26,487 nt of DNA from JBBPZA01 sp038330095 (GTDB taxonomy: Bacteria; Actinomycetota; Thermoleophilia; Solirubrobacterales; Solirubrobacteraceae), in NCBI GenBank assembly GCA_038330095.1, contig JBBQNQ010000040.1:1-26487 (forward strand). Direction: 5' to 3'. The notes beneath the pieces are model-generated. The model was given only the letters and a program-made list of their open reading frames with translations, did not search any database and was not told the DNA's origin. Every line of letters starts with the position of its first letter. The first letter of the stretch is position 1. This document shows, piece after piece, positions 15,048 to 22,455 of this stretch. The position numbers were made by a program, and so were the translations under genes.

Positions 15048-16288
15048 GCCGCCGCCAGCCGTTCCTCGGGGGGCACCGCGAGCATCGTCGGTCGGGGGCA
15101 CGCCCGACACGGCCCGTGGCGCCGGTGGGCCTCCCACTCGGCGGCGAACTCGCGCAGGCCGCTGGCGACGAAGCGGACGGCGCCGTCAGGGAGGTTGCAG
15201 GCGCCGCGACGGGCCACGTCGCGGCTCCAGCGGGCCACCAGCTCCTCGGCGCCGGGGGGCGCCACCCCGGCCGCCATCGCGCCCAGCTGGTCGGCGATGC
15301 CGGGCAGGCCATTCCTGCAGGGTCCGCACTGCCCCGCGCTCTCGCCGGCGAGCCACCCCAGGACTTGGGCGGTCTCCTGCACCGGGCACGCCGAAGCGCC
15401 GAGGGCGACGATCACCCCTGCCGCGAGGCTCGCGTGGGAGGCGGCCAGGCTGCGATCGTCGAGCTTGATCAGGTCCCGGTCGCCTGGTAGCCAGGTCCCG
15501 TGGTAGCCGCCGATCAGGACGGCGCGCAGCGGCTCGGTGACGCCCCCTACCGTCGTCAGGACATCGGCGAGCGTCGCTCCGCAGGCGATCTCGCAGACCC
15601 CCGGGCGGCCGACCGCTCCAGAGACAGTGACTAGCGCCGATCCGGGCTGCTCGGCCGTTCCGACGTCCCGGAACCATGTGGGGCCGTGGCGGGCGATGAG
15701 CGCCAGGTGCGCGAGGGTCTCAACGTTTTGGACGAGGGTTGGACGTCGCTTCAGGCCGCGCTCGAACGGGCGGGGCGGCACGACAGTGGGCAGCAGAGGA
15801 CCGCCGTTGAGATGGCGGATCAGTGCGCTCTCCTCACCCGCGAGGTAGGCCACCGGCACCCGGACGACGCTGACCCGTCGAGCATCGTGGCGCTCGGCGA
15901 GCGCCCGGCGCACCGCGGTCCAGGCGAATTCCGCGTCGGCGGGGACGGCGACGACCACGCGCGCGCCGCCGATGGCGTCGGCCGCCGCGAGCGCCCCATC
16001 GAGGACGAGGTGGGGCGCGAGCTCTAGCAGGGTGCTGTCCTTGGCGCTCATCGGCTCGCCCTCGGCGCCGTTGGCGAGCACGAACCGCGGCCCGCGCTGG
16101 TCGGCGACCGCGCGCAACTTGACCGCCGTCGGGAACGACGCTCCTCCCCGACCGGTGAGGCCGGCGAGACGCGTGGCCTCGACGAGCTCGGCGCCCCCGC
16201 GCGGCAGGGGCCCGTGCAACGCGATGTGCTCGTCCAGCGAGGCCGCCCGGTCGTGCCCGGCGGCCGCGAGCAGGCGTGGGAGCGTCAC
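15044..16288 (-). CDS. NuoF-like (complex I 51-kDa family) NADH/FMN iron-sulfur protein
   Basis: 414 residues from GTG 16288 (GTGA overlap with the upstream gene). GLTGRGGASFPTAVK (43-57) is the NADH/FMN-binding signature. ANGAEGEP (72-79) and AYLAGEESALI (147-157) are the other flavin-site segments, and an SLBB-like region follows (about 230-290). The cluster motif reads ESAGQCGPCRNG: A318 stands where complex I NuoF has the first N3 Cys, leaving C321, C324 and C364. Two more Cys (C394, C397) near the C-terminus could compensate. The protein should take electrons from NAD(P)H and pass them to the ferredoxin or the membrane partner. There is no NuoE/NuoG nearby, so it is not part of complex I. 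Confidence 0.87.
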   Translation of the reverse strand: MTLPRLLAAAGHDRAASLDEHIALHGPLPRGGAELVEATRLAGLTGRGGASFPTAVKLRAVADQRGPRFVLANGAEGEPMSAKDSTLLELAPHLVLDGALAAADAIGGARVVVAVPADAEFAWTAVRRALAERHDARRVSVVRVPVAYLAGEESALIRHLNGGPLLPTVVPPRPFERGLKRRPTLVQNVETLAHLALIARHGPTWFRDVGTAEQPGSALVTVSGAVGRPGVCEIACGATLADVLTTVGGVTEPLRAVLIGGYHGTWLPGDRDLIKLDDRSLAASHASLAAGVIVALGASACPVQETAQVLGWLAGESAGQCGPCRNGLPGIADQLGAMAAGVAPPGAEELVARWSRDVARRGACNLPDGAVRFVASGLREFAAEWEAHRRHGPCRACPRPTMLAVPPEERLAAA

Positions 16289-17388
16289 CCTGCGCCCCCT
16301 CTGACCGGTGTGCCCGTAGCCGTTCCCGTCACGGTGCTGGCCCCCAGCGAGAGGTCCAGGCGAAGCAGCACGGCCCGACCGTCGCGCGACCCGACGAGCG
16401 CCCGTATGAGGTTGTCCTGGAGCAGCTCGATCCGGCCGCGGTACTCGCCCGGCCGCGACGGCGGCCCGAGGGTGACCGCGCTCCGCTGCATCTGAAGCCC
16501 GCCCGCCGGAAGGGCCTGGCCGCCGATCCGGACGCGGAGCCTGCCCCCTGGCCCTCGGAGTCGCAACCGCAGGTCGACGACGGACATCCCGGACGCGCTC
16601 GATCCGCTCGTGATCACGCCGTCCACGGACGTCGCGAACGTTCTGCCCAGCCGGTCGTCTGGCGGGGCCTGCCTCCTCCGCGTCGCGCGAGCGGCAGGAC
16701 GCGGAGAGAACGCGGCGAGCACCTTCGCGGGCGTCCCGGCGCGGTGCGCCCAACCCCTGGCCGTCGGGCCCTGGAGGAGCCACACGGCGAAGGCGGTCGT
16801 CCCCAGCACGGACGCGCCGGCGACGATGCCGCGGGTCGCGGGGCGGACGTCGTCGCCGAACAGGCGGCCGGTGACGGCGACCATGACCGCCGCCAGGCAG
16901 GCGAGGGTCAGGGACAGCATCCACGTCGTGTTCGCATCCGAGCCCGTCCCGAGGCCGTGGAGGAGCGCGACGGGCCAGCACGCATAGGCGAGCCAGTGCA
17001 CGCCGCGCCATGCCCGATATCCGAGCCGGCGACGGACCACACTGGTGAGGGCGATCGCGAGGAGCAGGTCGAAGGCGACGCTGCCGAGGCCGAGCCACAG
17101 CGGCCGGTAGGAGGACGAGAAGGGAATCACCGCGGCCGTGAGCCCGATCGGTGGGAAGGGATCGAGCAGCGTCGTGACGATGTGCAGCGTCAGGAACGCC
17201 AGCGCGAGCAGCGAGACAGTCCGGTGGACGATCGCAACGCCGAAGCGCGGGGCACCGGCCGGCTGCCACCCTCGGGTCTCGGCGATCCCGACGACGACGC
17301 TCGTGGTGAGAAGGACGAGCGTCACCGCACCCGCGCCGCGGGTGGCGTACCAGAGGACCGACGGGCCATGCACGGCAGCGACGATCAC
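16285..17388 (-). CDS. Ferric-reductase-like transmembrane haem protein with extra C-terminal domain
   Basis: 367 residues from GTG 17388. Six or so hydrophobic helices span about 15-205. Two haem-ligand His pairs are visible: H55/H69 and H131/H144, spaced 14 and 13 within single helices, as in the FRD/YedZ/Nox family that carries two b haems across the membrane. From about residue 215 a soluble beta-rich domain of about 150 residues follows, with GGRLRVRIGGQALPAGGL and SAVTLGPPSRPGEYRG. It lacks FAD or NADPH motifs, so electrons must come from another protein, most simply the NuoF-like and ferredoxin products. Both junctions are 4-bp overlaps. The terminal acceptor is unknown. Confidence 0.83.
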   Translation of the reverse strand: MIVAAVHGPSVLWYATRGAGAVTLVLLTTSVVVGIAETRGWQPAGAPRFGVAIVHRTVSLLALAFLTLHIVTTLLDPFPPIGLTAAVIPFSSSYRPLWLGLGSVAFDLLLAIALTSVVRRRLGYRAWRGVHWLAYACWPVALLHGLGTGSDANTTWMLSLTLACLAAVMVAVTGRLFGDDVRPATRGIVAGASVLGTTAFAVWLLQGPTARGWAHRAGTPAKVLAAFSPRPAARATRRRQAPPDDRLGRTFATSVDGVITSGSSASGMSVVDLRLRLRGPGGRLRVRIGGQALPAGGLQMQRSAVTLGPPSRPGEYRGRIELLQDNLIRALVGSRDGRAVLLRLDLSLGASTVTGTATGTPVRGGAG

Positions 17389-18311
17389 GCGGCGACGTGC
17401 TCCTCGGGCCAGCCGGCGACCATCAGCACCTTGCCACGATGGTCGACGAGCCGGCCCGGCAGCCGGTGTTCGTCGAGCCATGCGGCGGCTCGCGCACCCA
17501 GGATGAGCGCCGCGGTGCTCGCGGTGTTGGCGTCGACGCATGACGCCGCTGCCACGCTGACGGTCCTCCAGCAACCGTCGGCCGGCCGTCCCGTCGCCGG
17601 GTCGATGATGTGGTGGCGGCCGGGGCCCCAGCGGCGCGTAGTCGAGCTCGACGTCGCAAGACCGCCGGTGCGCGACACGATCACGGATTGCCCGGGAGCG
17701 CCGGGCGCGTCGAGGTGGCCGTCGGCCAGGCGGACCCTCCAGCCCTGAGGGGGAGGCCTTCCTGCGATCGAGACGTCGCCGCCGAGGTTCACGAGCGCTC
17801 CGCCGCCGCCCGCGGCCTCGGCCGCCGCGGCGGCCGCACGGTCGGCGGCCAGCGCCTTGGCAGTGGCGCCGAGGTCCAGGCTGACTCCGGGCTCCAGCCT
17901 GATTCGGCGCCGCTCGCGATCGACCGAGATCGCGCGCCATCCCGGGACTCGGACGGTGCGGAGGGGGCCGGTGGCGGGCCGCAGCGCCTGAAAATCGCGA
18001 TCGTAGCCAGCGAGGATCAGCGCTTCGCCGACGGTCGGATCGACGACACCGCCTGTCAGCTGGGCCGCGCGGAGCCCCGCCTCGACGGCCTCGAGGAGCA
18101 GCGGGCCCACGGTGAGCGCCCGGCCTTGCGCCGTGTTGAGGCGCGAGAGCTCCGAGTCCTCACGGAAGCGGCTGCACGCGCAGTCGATCGCCTCGAGCTC
18201 GGCGTCGACGGCGGCTCGCGCCGCGGCGAGCGCCTGAGTGTCAACCATGAGCAGCTGCGCGGTCGTCCCGAGCGCGCGCCAGGATGCGCCGGCCGGCGCC
18301 CTCGCGCTCAT
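17385..18311 (-). CDS. apbE: FAD:protein FMN transferase (ApbE family)
   Basis: 308 residues from ATG 18311 (ATGA overlap). Family segments in order: FREDSELSRLN (48-59), LTGGVVDPTVG (85-95), SLDLGATAKALAAD (144-157), GALVNLGGDVSIAG (171-184), HHIIDPATGRPA (233-244) and a metal-site segment around D260. ApbE transfers FMN from FAD onto a Thr/Ser of extracytoplasmic redox proteins. No lipoprotein signal is visible at the N-terminus, so the export route is unclear or the enzyme is cytosolic. DLGATAKAL departs slightly from the usual DLGGIAKGY. No FMN-binding domain with a standard SGAT motif is encoded in the operon. Confidence 0.88.
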   Translation of the reverse strand: MSARAPAGASWRALGTTAQLLMVDTQALAAARAAVDAELEAIDCACSRFREDSELSRLNTAQGRALTVGPLLLEAVEAGLRAAQLTGGVVDPTVGEALILAGYDRDFQALRPATGPLRTVRVPGWRAISVDRERRRIRLEPGVSLDLGATAKALAADRAAAAAAEAAGGGGALVNLGGDVSIAGRPPPQGWRVRLADGHLDAPGAPGQSVIVSRTGGLATSSSTTRRWGPGRHHIIDPATGRPADGCWRTVSVAAASCVDANTASTAALILGARAAAWLDEHRLPGRLVDHRGKVLMVAGWPEEHVAA

Positions 18312-18655
18312 GACCCCCCGGACACGGCCTCCGGTGTCGGGGCGGGCTGGGGCGCCTGCGCGGGAGCGGCGGTCGGCGGCTCGGACGGGGGCGCCAGCGG
18401 CGCTGGGTCATTCTCAATGGCCGGGACGCGCTCCGGCCCCGGCACCGAGATGCGACGCCTGTGGTGCGCCGGCGCCCGCACGGCGGCAAGCGACCTGCCG
18501 TCGTGGCCCTTGAACGCGTTTGCGGCGACGACCGAGCACCCCGCCGTGAGCCCGGCAGCGCCGAGTCCGAGCCCCCATACGAGCACTCGCACCCTGCGCA
18601 GGGCACGGTCGCGTCGGTGAGGGGCAAAGGAACCGAGACCAGGCATCTTCTCCAT
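18308..18655 (-). CDS. Small proline-rich lipoprotein-like membrane protein of the redox operon
   Basis: 115 residues from ATG 18655; a TTG at 18685 or ATG at 18646 are alternatives, and none has a strong ribosome-binding site. An Arg-rich N-terminus (residues 13-23) precedes a hydrophobic stretch (about 23-46). Inside it L-T-A-G-C40 satisfies the loose lipobox pattern, so C40 may be lipidated, or the segment may stay as a transmembrane anchor. FKGHDG follows, then an outward tail rich in Pro/Ala (80-110). The protein ends in SGGS. It overlaps apbE by 4 bp and heads the operon. I recognise no characterised family. An accessory or tethering role for the ferric-reductase-like protein is inferred from position. 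Confidence 0.65.
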   Translation of the reverse strand: MEKMPGLGSFAPHRRDRALRRVRVLVWGLGLGAAGLTAGCSVVAANAFKGHDGRSLAAVRAPAHHRRRISVPGPERVPAIENDPAPLAPPSEPPTAAPAQAPQPAPTPEAVSGGS

Positions 18656-18770
18656 GGTGAAGCGAGGAGGGTCAAGGTCCGGCAAAGACGCCGCGAGCCG
18701 TCTGCGAGGACGGTGCGCGGTAGTCGATCCAGCCGCTTCGCCGACGCGGTACGCCGACTGTCGGCCTAGC
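18656..18770. other. Intergenic gap between NADH dehydrogenase and the redox operon
   Basis: 115 bp with both flanking genes on the minus strand. It should hold the promoter of the redox operon, but I see no convincing -10/-35 pair, palindrome or small gene. A TTGACC lies close to the start (18676-18671) but has no -10 partner. Confidence 0.4.
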
Positions 18771-20150
18771 TCACGTCCCGGCGACCTCGTGCTCGAGACC
18801 CGGCGCCGTCGGGGCGGCGCCGTCTTCCCCCGTCCCGCCGGCGCTGCGCGCCTCGAGCGCCTCGGACTCCAGTGTGGGCGGGTGGCCTAGCTGGCCGAGC
18901 TCGGAGGCATCGCGGCTGAACAGCAGGCCAGCCGTCCAGTCGGTGAGCAGGCGCGCCTTGCGCTTGGTGCCGGGCATCTGGGAGACGTGGTAGGTGCGCG
19001 CCAGCCACCACGCGGGAAAGCCCTTCCAGCGGATGCCCAGCGTGCTGGCCACCGCCTGGTGGCGACCCATGTCGACGAACACGCCCAACGTCCGGTAGCG
19101 AAACGGCCGCTTGCGGCCCGAGCCCAGGGCCGCGGCGACGTTTCTCGCGACGCGCTTGCCCTGCCGCAGGACGTGCTGGGCGGTGGGCGGAGAGGCGTGG
19201 CCCTTGCGGGCAGGATCGGGCACTGCGGCGGCGTCCCCGATGGCCCACACGTCCTCGAAGCCCTGCACCTGCATGAAGCGGTCGGTGACGATGCGGCCCT
19301 GCTCGCCCAGGGGGAGGCCCAGCTTGGCCACCACGGGGTGAGGGCGCACGCCCGCGGTCCAGGCCAGCGTGCGGGTCGGCACGGTCTCCGAGCCGGCCGG
19401 CCCGCTGATGACGACATGGTCCTCGGCCACGCGGTCGACCTGGGTGCGCGTGCGGATCTCGATCCCCCGCCCGCGCAGCTCGCGCTCGGCGAAGGCAGCC
19501 AGGCTCGGGGAGATCTCGGGCATCACCCGCTCGCCCTTCTCCACGAGCAGCCAGCGCATTCCCTGGACGCGGCAGCGCGGGTAGAGGTCGATCACGTCGG
19601 CCGCGAAGTCCTGCAGCTCGGCGCATCCCTCCAGGCCCGCGTAGCCCGCCCCGACGAAGACGAAGCTCAGGTACTGCGCCCGCTGCGCCGGATCGTCCAG
19701 CGACTCCGCGATCTCCAGGCACACGATCAACTGGTTGCGCAGAGCGATCGCCTCCGACAGGGTCTTGAAGCCGATCGCGTGCTCGGCGAGCCCCGGGATC
19801 GGCAGCGTCCGCGACACCGACCCCAGCGCGACTATGAGCTGGTCGTAGGCAAGCTGCACGCTGCGCCCGTCGACGAGGTCGACGTCGAGCACCTTGCGCG
19901 CGGGCTGTGCACCCGTCACGCGGCCGACGCGCAGGTCGGTGTCCTTCAGCTCCTCGCGCAGCGGGACGACCACGTGGCGCGGCTCGAGCGTCCCGGCCGC
20001 CGCCCCGGGAAGCAGCGGCGTGTAGAGCATGAAGTTGACGTCATTGACCAGCGTGATGCGCGCGCTGTGCTTGGGCAGCACTCGCTCGAGGGTGCGGGCG
20101 GCGAACAGGCCTCCATACCCACCCCCCGCGATGACCACGTTCCAGCCCAC
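18771..20150 (-). CDS. ndh: Type II NADH dehydrogenase (NDH-2)
   Basis: 459 residues from GTG 20150. The N-terminal FAD site VVIAGGGYGGLFAA, the NADH site SFVFVGAGYAGLEG and the GDAAAVPDP FAD segment are in the usual places. FRYRTLGVFVDMGRHQAVAS and the amphipathic C-terminal part fit NDH-2, which reduces quinone at the membrane face without pumping protons. A TTG at 20159 would add three residues. GTG is favoured because a promoter-like pair puts transcription start close to it. The C-terminal ~30 residues are low-complexity. It separates the redox operon from the hrcA group and has its own promoter, so it may be regulated alone. Confidence 0.9.
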   Translation of the reverse strand: MGWNVVIAGGGYGGLFAARTLERVLPKHSARITLVNDVNFMLYTPLLPGAAAGTLEPRHVVVPLREELKDTDLRVGRVTGAQPARKVLDVDLVDGRSVQLAYDQLIVALGSVSRTLPIPGLAEHAIGFKTLSEAIALRNQLIVCLEIAESLDDPAQRAQYLSFVFVGAGYAGLEGCAELQDFAADVIDLYPRCRVQGMRWLLVEKGERVMPEISPSLAAFAERELRGRGIEIRTRTQVDRVAEDHVVISGPAGSETVPTRTLAWTAGVRPHPVVAKLGLPLGEQGRIVTDRFMQVQGFEDVWAIGDAAAVPDPARKGHASPPTAQHVLRQGKRVARNVAAALGSGRKRPFRYRTLGVFVDMGRHQAVASTLGIRWKGFPAWWLARTYHVSQMPGTKRKARLLTDWTAGLLFSRDASELGQLGHPPTLESEALEARSAGGTGEDGAAPTAPGLEHEVAGT

Positions 20151-20159
20151 GGCGGCCAA

Positions 20160-20188
20160 AGGTACGCCCTGCGCCGCGATGAGGCCAA
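20160..20188 (-). promoter_or_regulatory. Candidate NDH-2 promoter (leaderless geometry)
   Basis: On the minus strand TTGGCC (20188-20183) and TACCTT (20165-20160) are 17 bp apart. The -10 box is 8 nt before the GTG start, as for a leaderless or near-leaderless mRNA. No Shine-Dalgarno precedes the gene, which agrees with this reading. Confidence 0.5.
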
Positions 20189-20189
20189 C

Positions 20190-20207
20190 GTCACAAACCT
20201 GTCACAA
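20190..20207 (-). repeat. Direct repeat TTGTGAC x2, 11-bp period, upstream of the NDH-2 promoter
   Basis: TTGTGAC occurs at 20207-20201 and again at 20196-20190 on the minus strand, a spacing of 11 bp, ending 1 bp before the candidate -35 box. Tandem 7-mers with 11-bp period are the layout bound by OmpR/PhoB-type dimers. The repeat also covers the last codons and stop of the upstream gene, so coding constraint could explain part of it. Confidence 0.4.
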
Positions 20208-21643
20208 GGTCCTCGATCACCGCCCGGGCGGCGAGGTAGCCCGGCGCGCCGGTGACCGCGCCCCCCGGGTGGGCACCCGAGCCGGCGAGGTAGAGGCCCT
20301 CGACCCCGCCGAAGCGGCGGGCGCCCGGCCGGCGGTCGAGCGTCTGGCCGGGCAGCATCTCGCCGTGGAAGATGTGACCCCCGGTGAGCCCGAAGCGGGC
20401 CTCGAGCTCGCGCGGGCCCAGCGCGAGCCGGTCCTCGATGGCATCCGTGAGGCCGGGACAGACCTGCTCGAAGCGTGCGATCGCGGTGTCTGCCGCCGCA
20501 TCGGGATCGACGCCCGCGGGGAAGCACTGGCAGAACAGCGAGAGCACGTGGCGGTCGCCGTCGACGAGCGTCGGGTCGGCGGCCGTCTGGCACGCCGCCT
20601 CGATCCAGGGCCGCTCGGCGGGGCGGCCCGCGCGGGCGTCCTGCGCCGCGGCCTGGAGCTCCTCGAGGCTGAAGCCGATGTCGATCGCGCCCTGCCAGGG
20701 CTCGCGTCCGGGCCACGAGGGGAAGTCGGGCAGCCTGCTCAGCAGGAGCATGACCTTGACCACCGGACCCTCCTGGCGCCACCCTCGGAGCGGGCACGCC
20801 GGCGAGGCGGGCGGTACGCAGCGGATCGGCGCCCGAAAGCACCGCTCGCGCGCGAAGCTCGCGGCCGTCGGCCAGCGCCACGCCGACCGCGCCGTCCTCA
20901 ACGAGCACCGCCTCGACCTCCGCGCCGAGCGACACCTGCGCGCCCGCCGCCTCCGCCGCCGAGCGCAGGGCGCCGGTCACCGCCCCCATCCCGCCACGCG
21001 CATAACCCCACGCTCCGAGGACCCCGGCGGCTTCGCCGAGCTCGTGGTAGAAGGCGACGAACGCGGTGCCCGGGTCCTGCGGGCCGGCCAGCGTTCCGAT
21101 CAGCCCCTGCAGGGCGAACGGCACGCGCACTTCAGGCGACGGGATGCCCTCCAGGGCGCCCGCGATCGAGCCCTCCAGGAGCTGCTCGCCGACCGCGTCT
21201 AGCCAGCGCGGGCGGTCGGCGGGCTCGAGCAGCAGCGGGCGGGCGCGCTTGGCGGCGGCCGCCCAGCGATCCGACCACGCCGCGTAGCCGCTCGCGTCGG
21301 CGGCGCCCCAGTCGCGCTCCAGCTGATCGATCGTGCGCTCGCGGTCAGACCAGGTGACGACCTTGCGCCCGTCGGGGAAGGGCGCGAAGAGGTAGGGCTC
21401 GTGGGCCTCGACGTGCAGCCCGTGCGCCACCAGGTCCAGCTCGCGGACGATCTGCGGGCGCAGCAGCGAGAACGTGTACGCGCCCGGCGAGGCGCGCACG
21501 CCGGGCCACAGCTCCTCGGTCACGCACGCGCCGCCCACGACGTCCCGCCGCTCGAGGACCTGCACCGACAGACCGCCGCGCGCCAGGTAGGCCGCCGCGA
21601 CCAGGCCGTTGTGGCCGGCCCCGATGACGATCGCGTCAGGCAG
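20191..21643 (-). pseudogene. Phytoene-desaturase-like (PYROXD2-type) FAD oxidoreductase, frameshifted
   Basis: Two frames together give one protein of about 483 residues. The first (21643 to about 20786) has the FAD motif DAIVIGAGHNGLVAAAYLAR, then ERRDVVGGACVTEE and FSLLRPQI. The second (about 20784 to 20191) continues with GWRQEGPVVKVMLLLS and ends with the FAD-closing segment LYLAGSGAHPGGAVTGAPG. One extra base near 20785 separates them. No ATG, GTG or TTG precedes the FAD motif. The best start is CTG 21643, which aligns with the usual initiator Met (MPDA), has GAGGG 4 nt upstream and overlaps the prmA stop. Homologues oxidise carotenoid-like or unknown substrates. A recent inactivation or a sequence error are both possible; the rest looks well conserved. 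Confidence 0.75.
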
Positions 21644-22451
21644 CAGGCCCTCGCAGCAGCAGGGCGGCCCAATCGCCTTCGTCCAGGCGCCGCTCCTCGT
21701 GCAGGCCGTGCGCTGCGAAGGCAGCCGCCACCTCGCCGGCCTCGTGACCCAGCAGGCCGCCGGCGACGAGCGCGCGCGGCCGCGGCGCGGGCAGGCGGTG
21801 CGCGAGCTCCAGGAGCAGCGGACGCAGGAGGTTGGCGAGGATCACGGGGGCGGCGGGCACGGGCCCGCTGCGCAGGTCGATCCTGCGAACCTCGACGTCG
21901 ACACGGTTGACCCGCGCGTTCTCCGCCGTCGCCTCGACGCTCAGCGGGTCGTGGTCGAGGGCCACGACGGGCGACCAGCCGAGCTTCGCGGCGGCGATGG
22001 CCAGCACCCCCGACCCGCAACCGACGTCGACCAGCGGCCCGCCGGCCTGGAGCCCGAGCATCAGCTCGAGGCACAGCCGCGTCGTCGGGTGGGCGCCGGT
22101 GCCGAACGCGCGGCCGGGGTCGACGACAACCTCCGGGATCCCCTGCAGTGCGGGCGCCCACGGCGGGCGGACCCGCAGGCGCCCCTCCCCGACCGTCACC
22201 GGGGCATGGAACATCCGCCAGCGGTCCGCCCAGTCGTCGGCGACCTGCGAGGAGCTGACCTCGACCAGCGCCTCACCCGCGGCCGCCCGCAGGTCGGGCA
22301 GCTCGGGGAGCTCGCCCGGCGCGCCGTAGATCGCGTACTCCACCCGGTCACCGAGGTCGCGCTCCTCCACCCCGCCGGGCGCCAGGGTCAGCAGCTCCGC
22401 GAGGGCGAGCTCGGCGTGCTCGCGCCGAACCCGGACCGCGAGGCGGATCAC
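21636..22451 (-). CDS. prmA: Ribosomal protein L11 methyltransferase PrmA
   Basis: 271 residues from GTG 22451. The PrmA-specific FGTGAHPTT (116-124) precedes the SAM-binding DVGCGSGVLAIAA (142-154), with the acidic end of strand 2 in ALDHD. NLLRPLLLEL stands where most PrmA have N-[IL]-x-x-x-P-L. The shorter N-terminal substrate domain (1-90) is typical of actinobacterial forms. The enzyme trimethylates lysines and the N-terminus of L11. It starts 4 bp after the dnaJ stop and its own stop is embedded at the start of the next gene, so the hrcA-dnaJ-prmA group is one operon. Confidence 0.9.
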   Translation of the reverse strand: MIRLAVRVRREHAELALAELLTLAPGGVEERDLGDRVEYAIYGAPGELPELPDLRAAAGEALVEVSSSQVADDWADRWRMFHAPVTVGEGRLRVRPPWAPALQGIPEVVVDPGRAFGTGAHPTTRLCLELMLGLQAGGPLVDVGCGSGVLAIAAAKLGWSPVVALDHDPLSVEATAENARVNRVDVEVRRIDLRSGPVPAAPVILANLLRPLLLELAHRLPAPRPRALVAGGLLGHEAGEVAAAFAAHGLHEERRLDEGDWAALLLRGPAA

Positions 22452-22455
22452 CAGA

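Noticed and set aside
14835..16288. Part of a respiratory complex I operon
   Set aside because: Only a NuoF-like protein is present, it lacks one N3 cysteine, and its neighbours are ferredoxin, ferric-reductase-like and ApbE genes rather than nuo subunits.
20780..20800. Programmed ribosomal frameshift in the phytoene-desaturase-like gene
   Set aside because: The bases around the junction show no slippery run, no stop codon in the zero frame at the shift point and no obvious stimulatory structure; mutation or sequence error is simpler.
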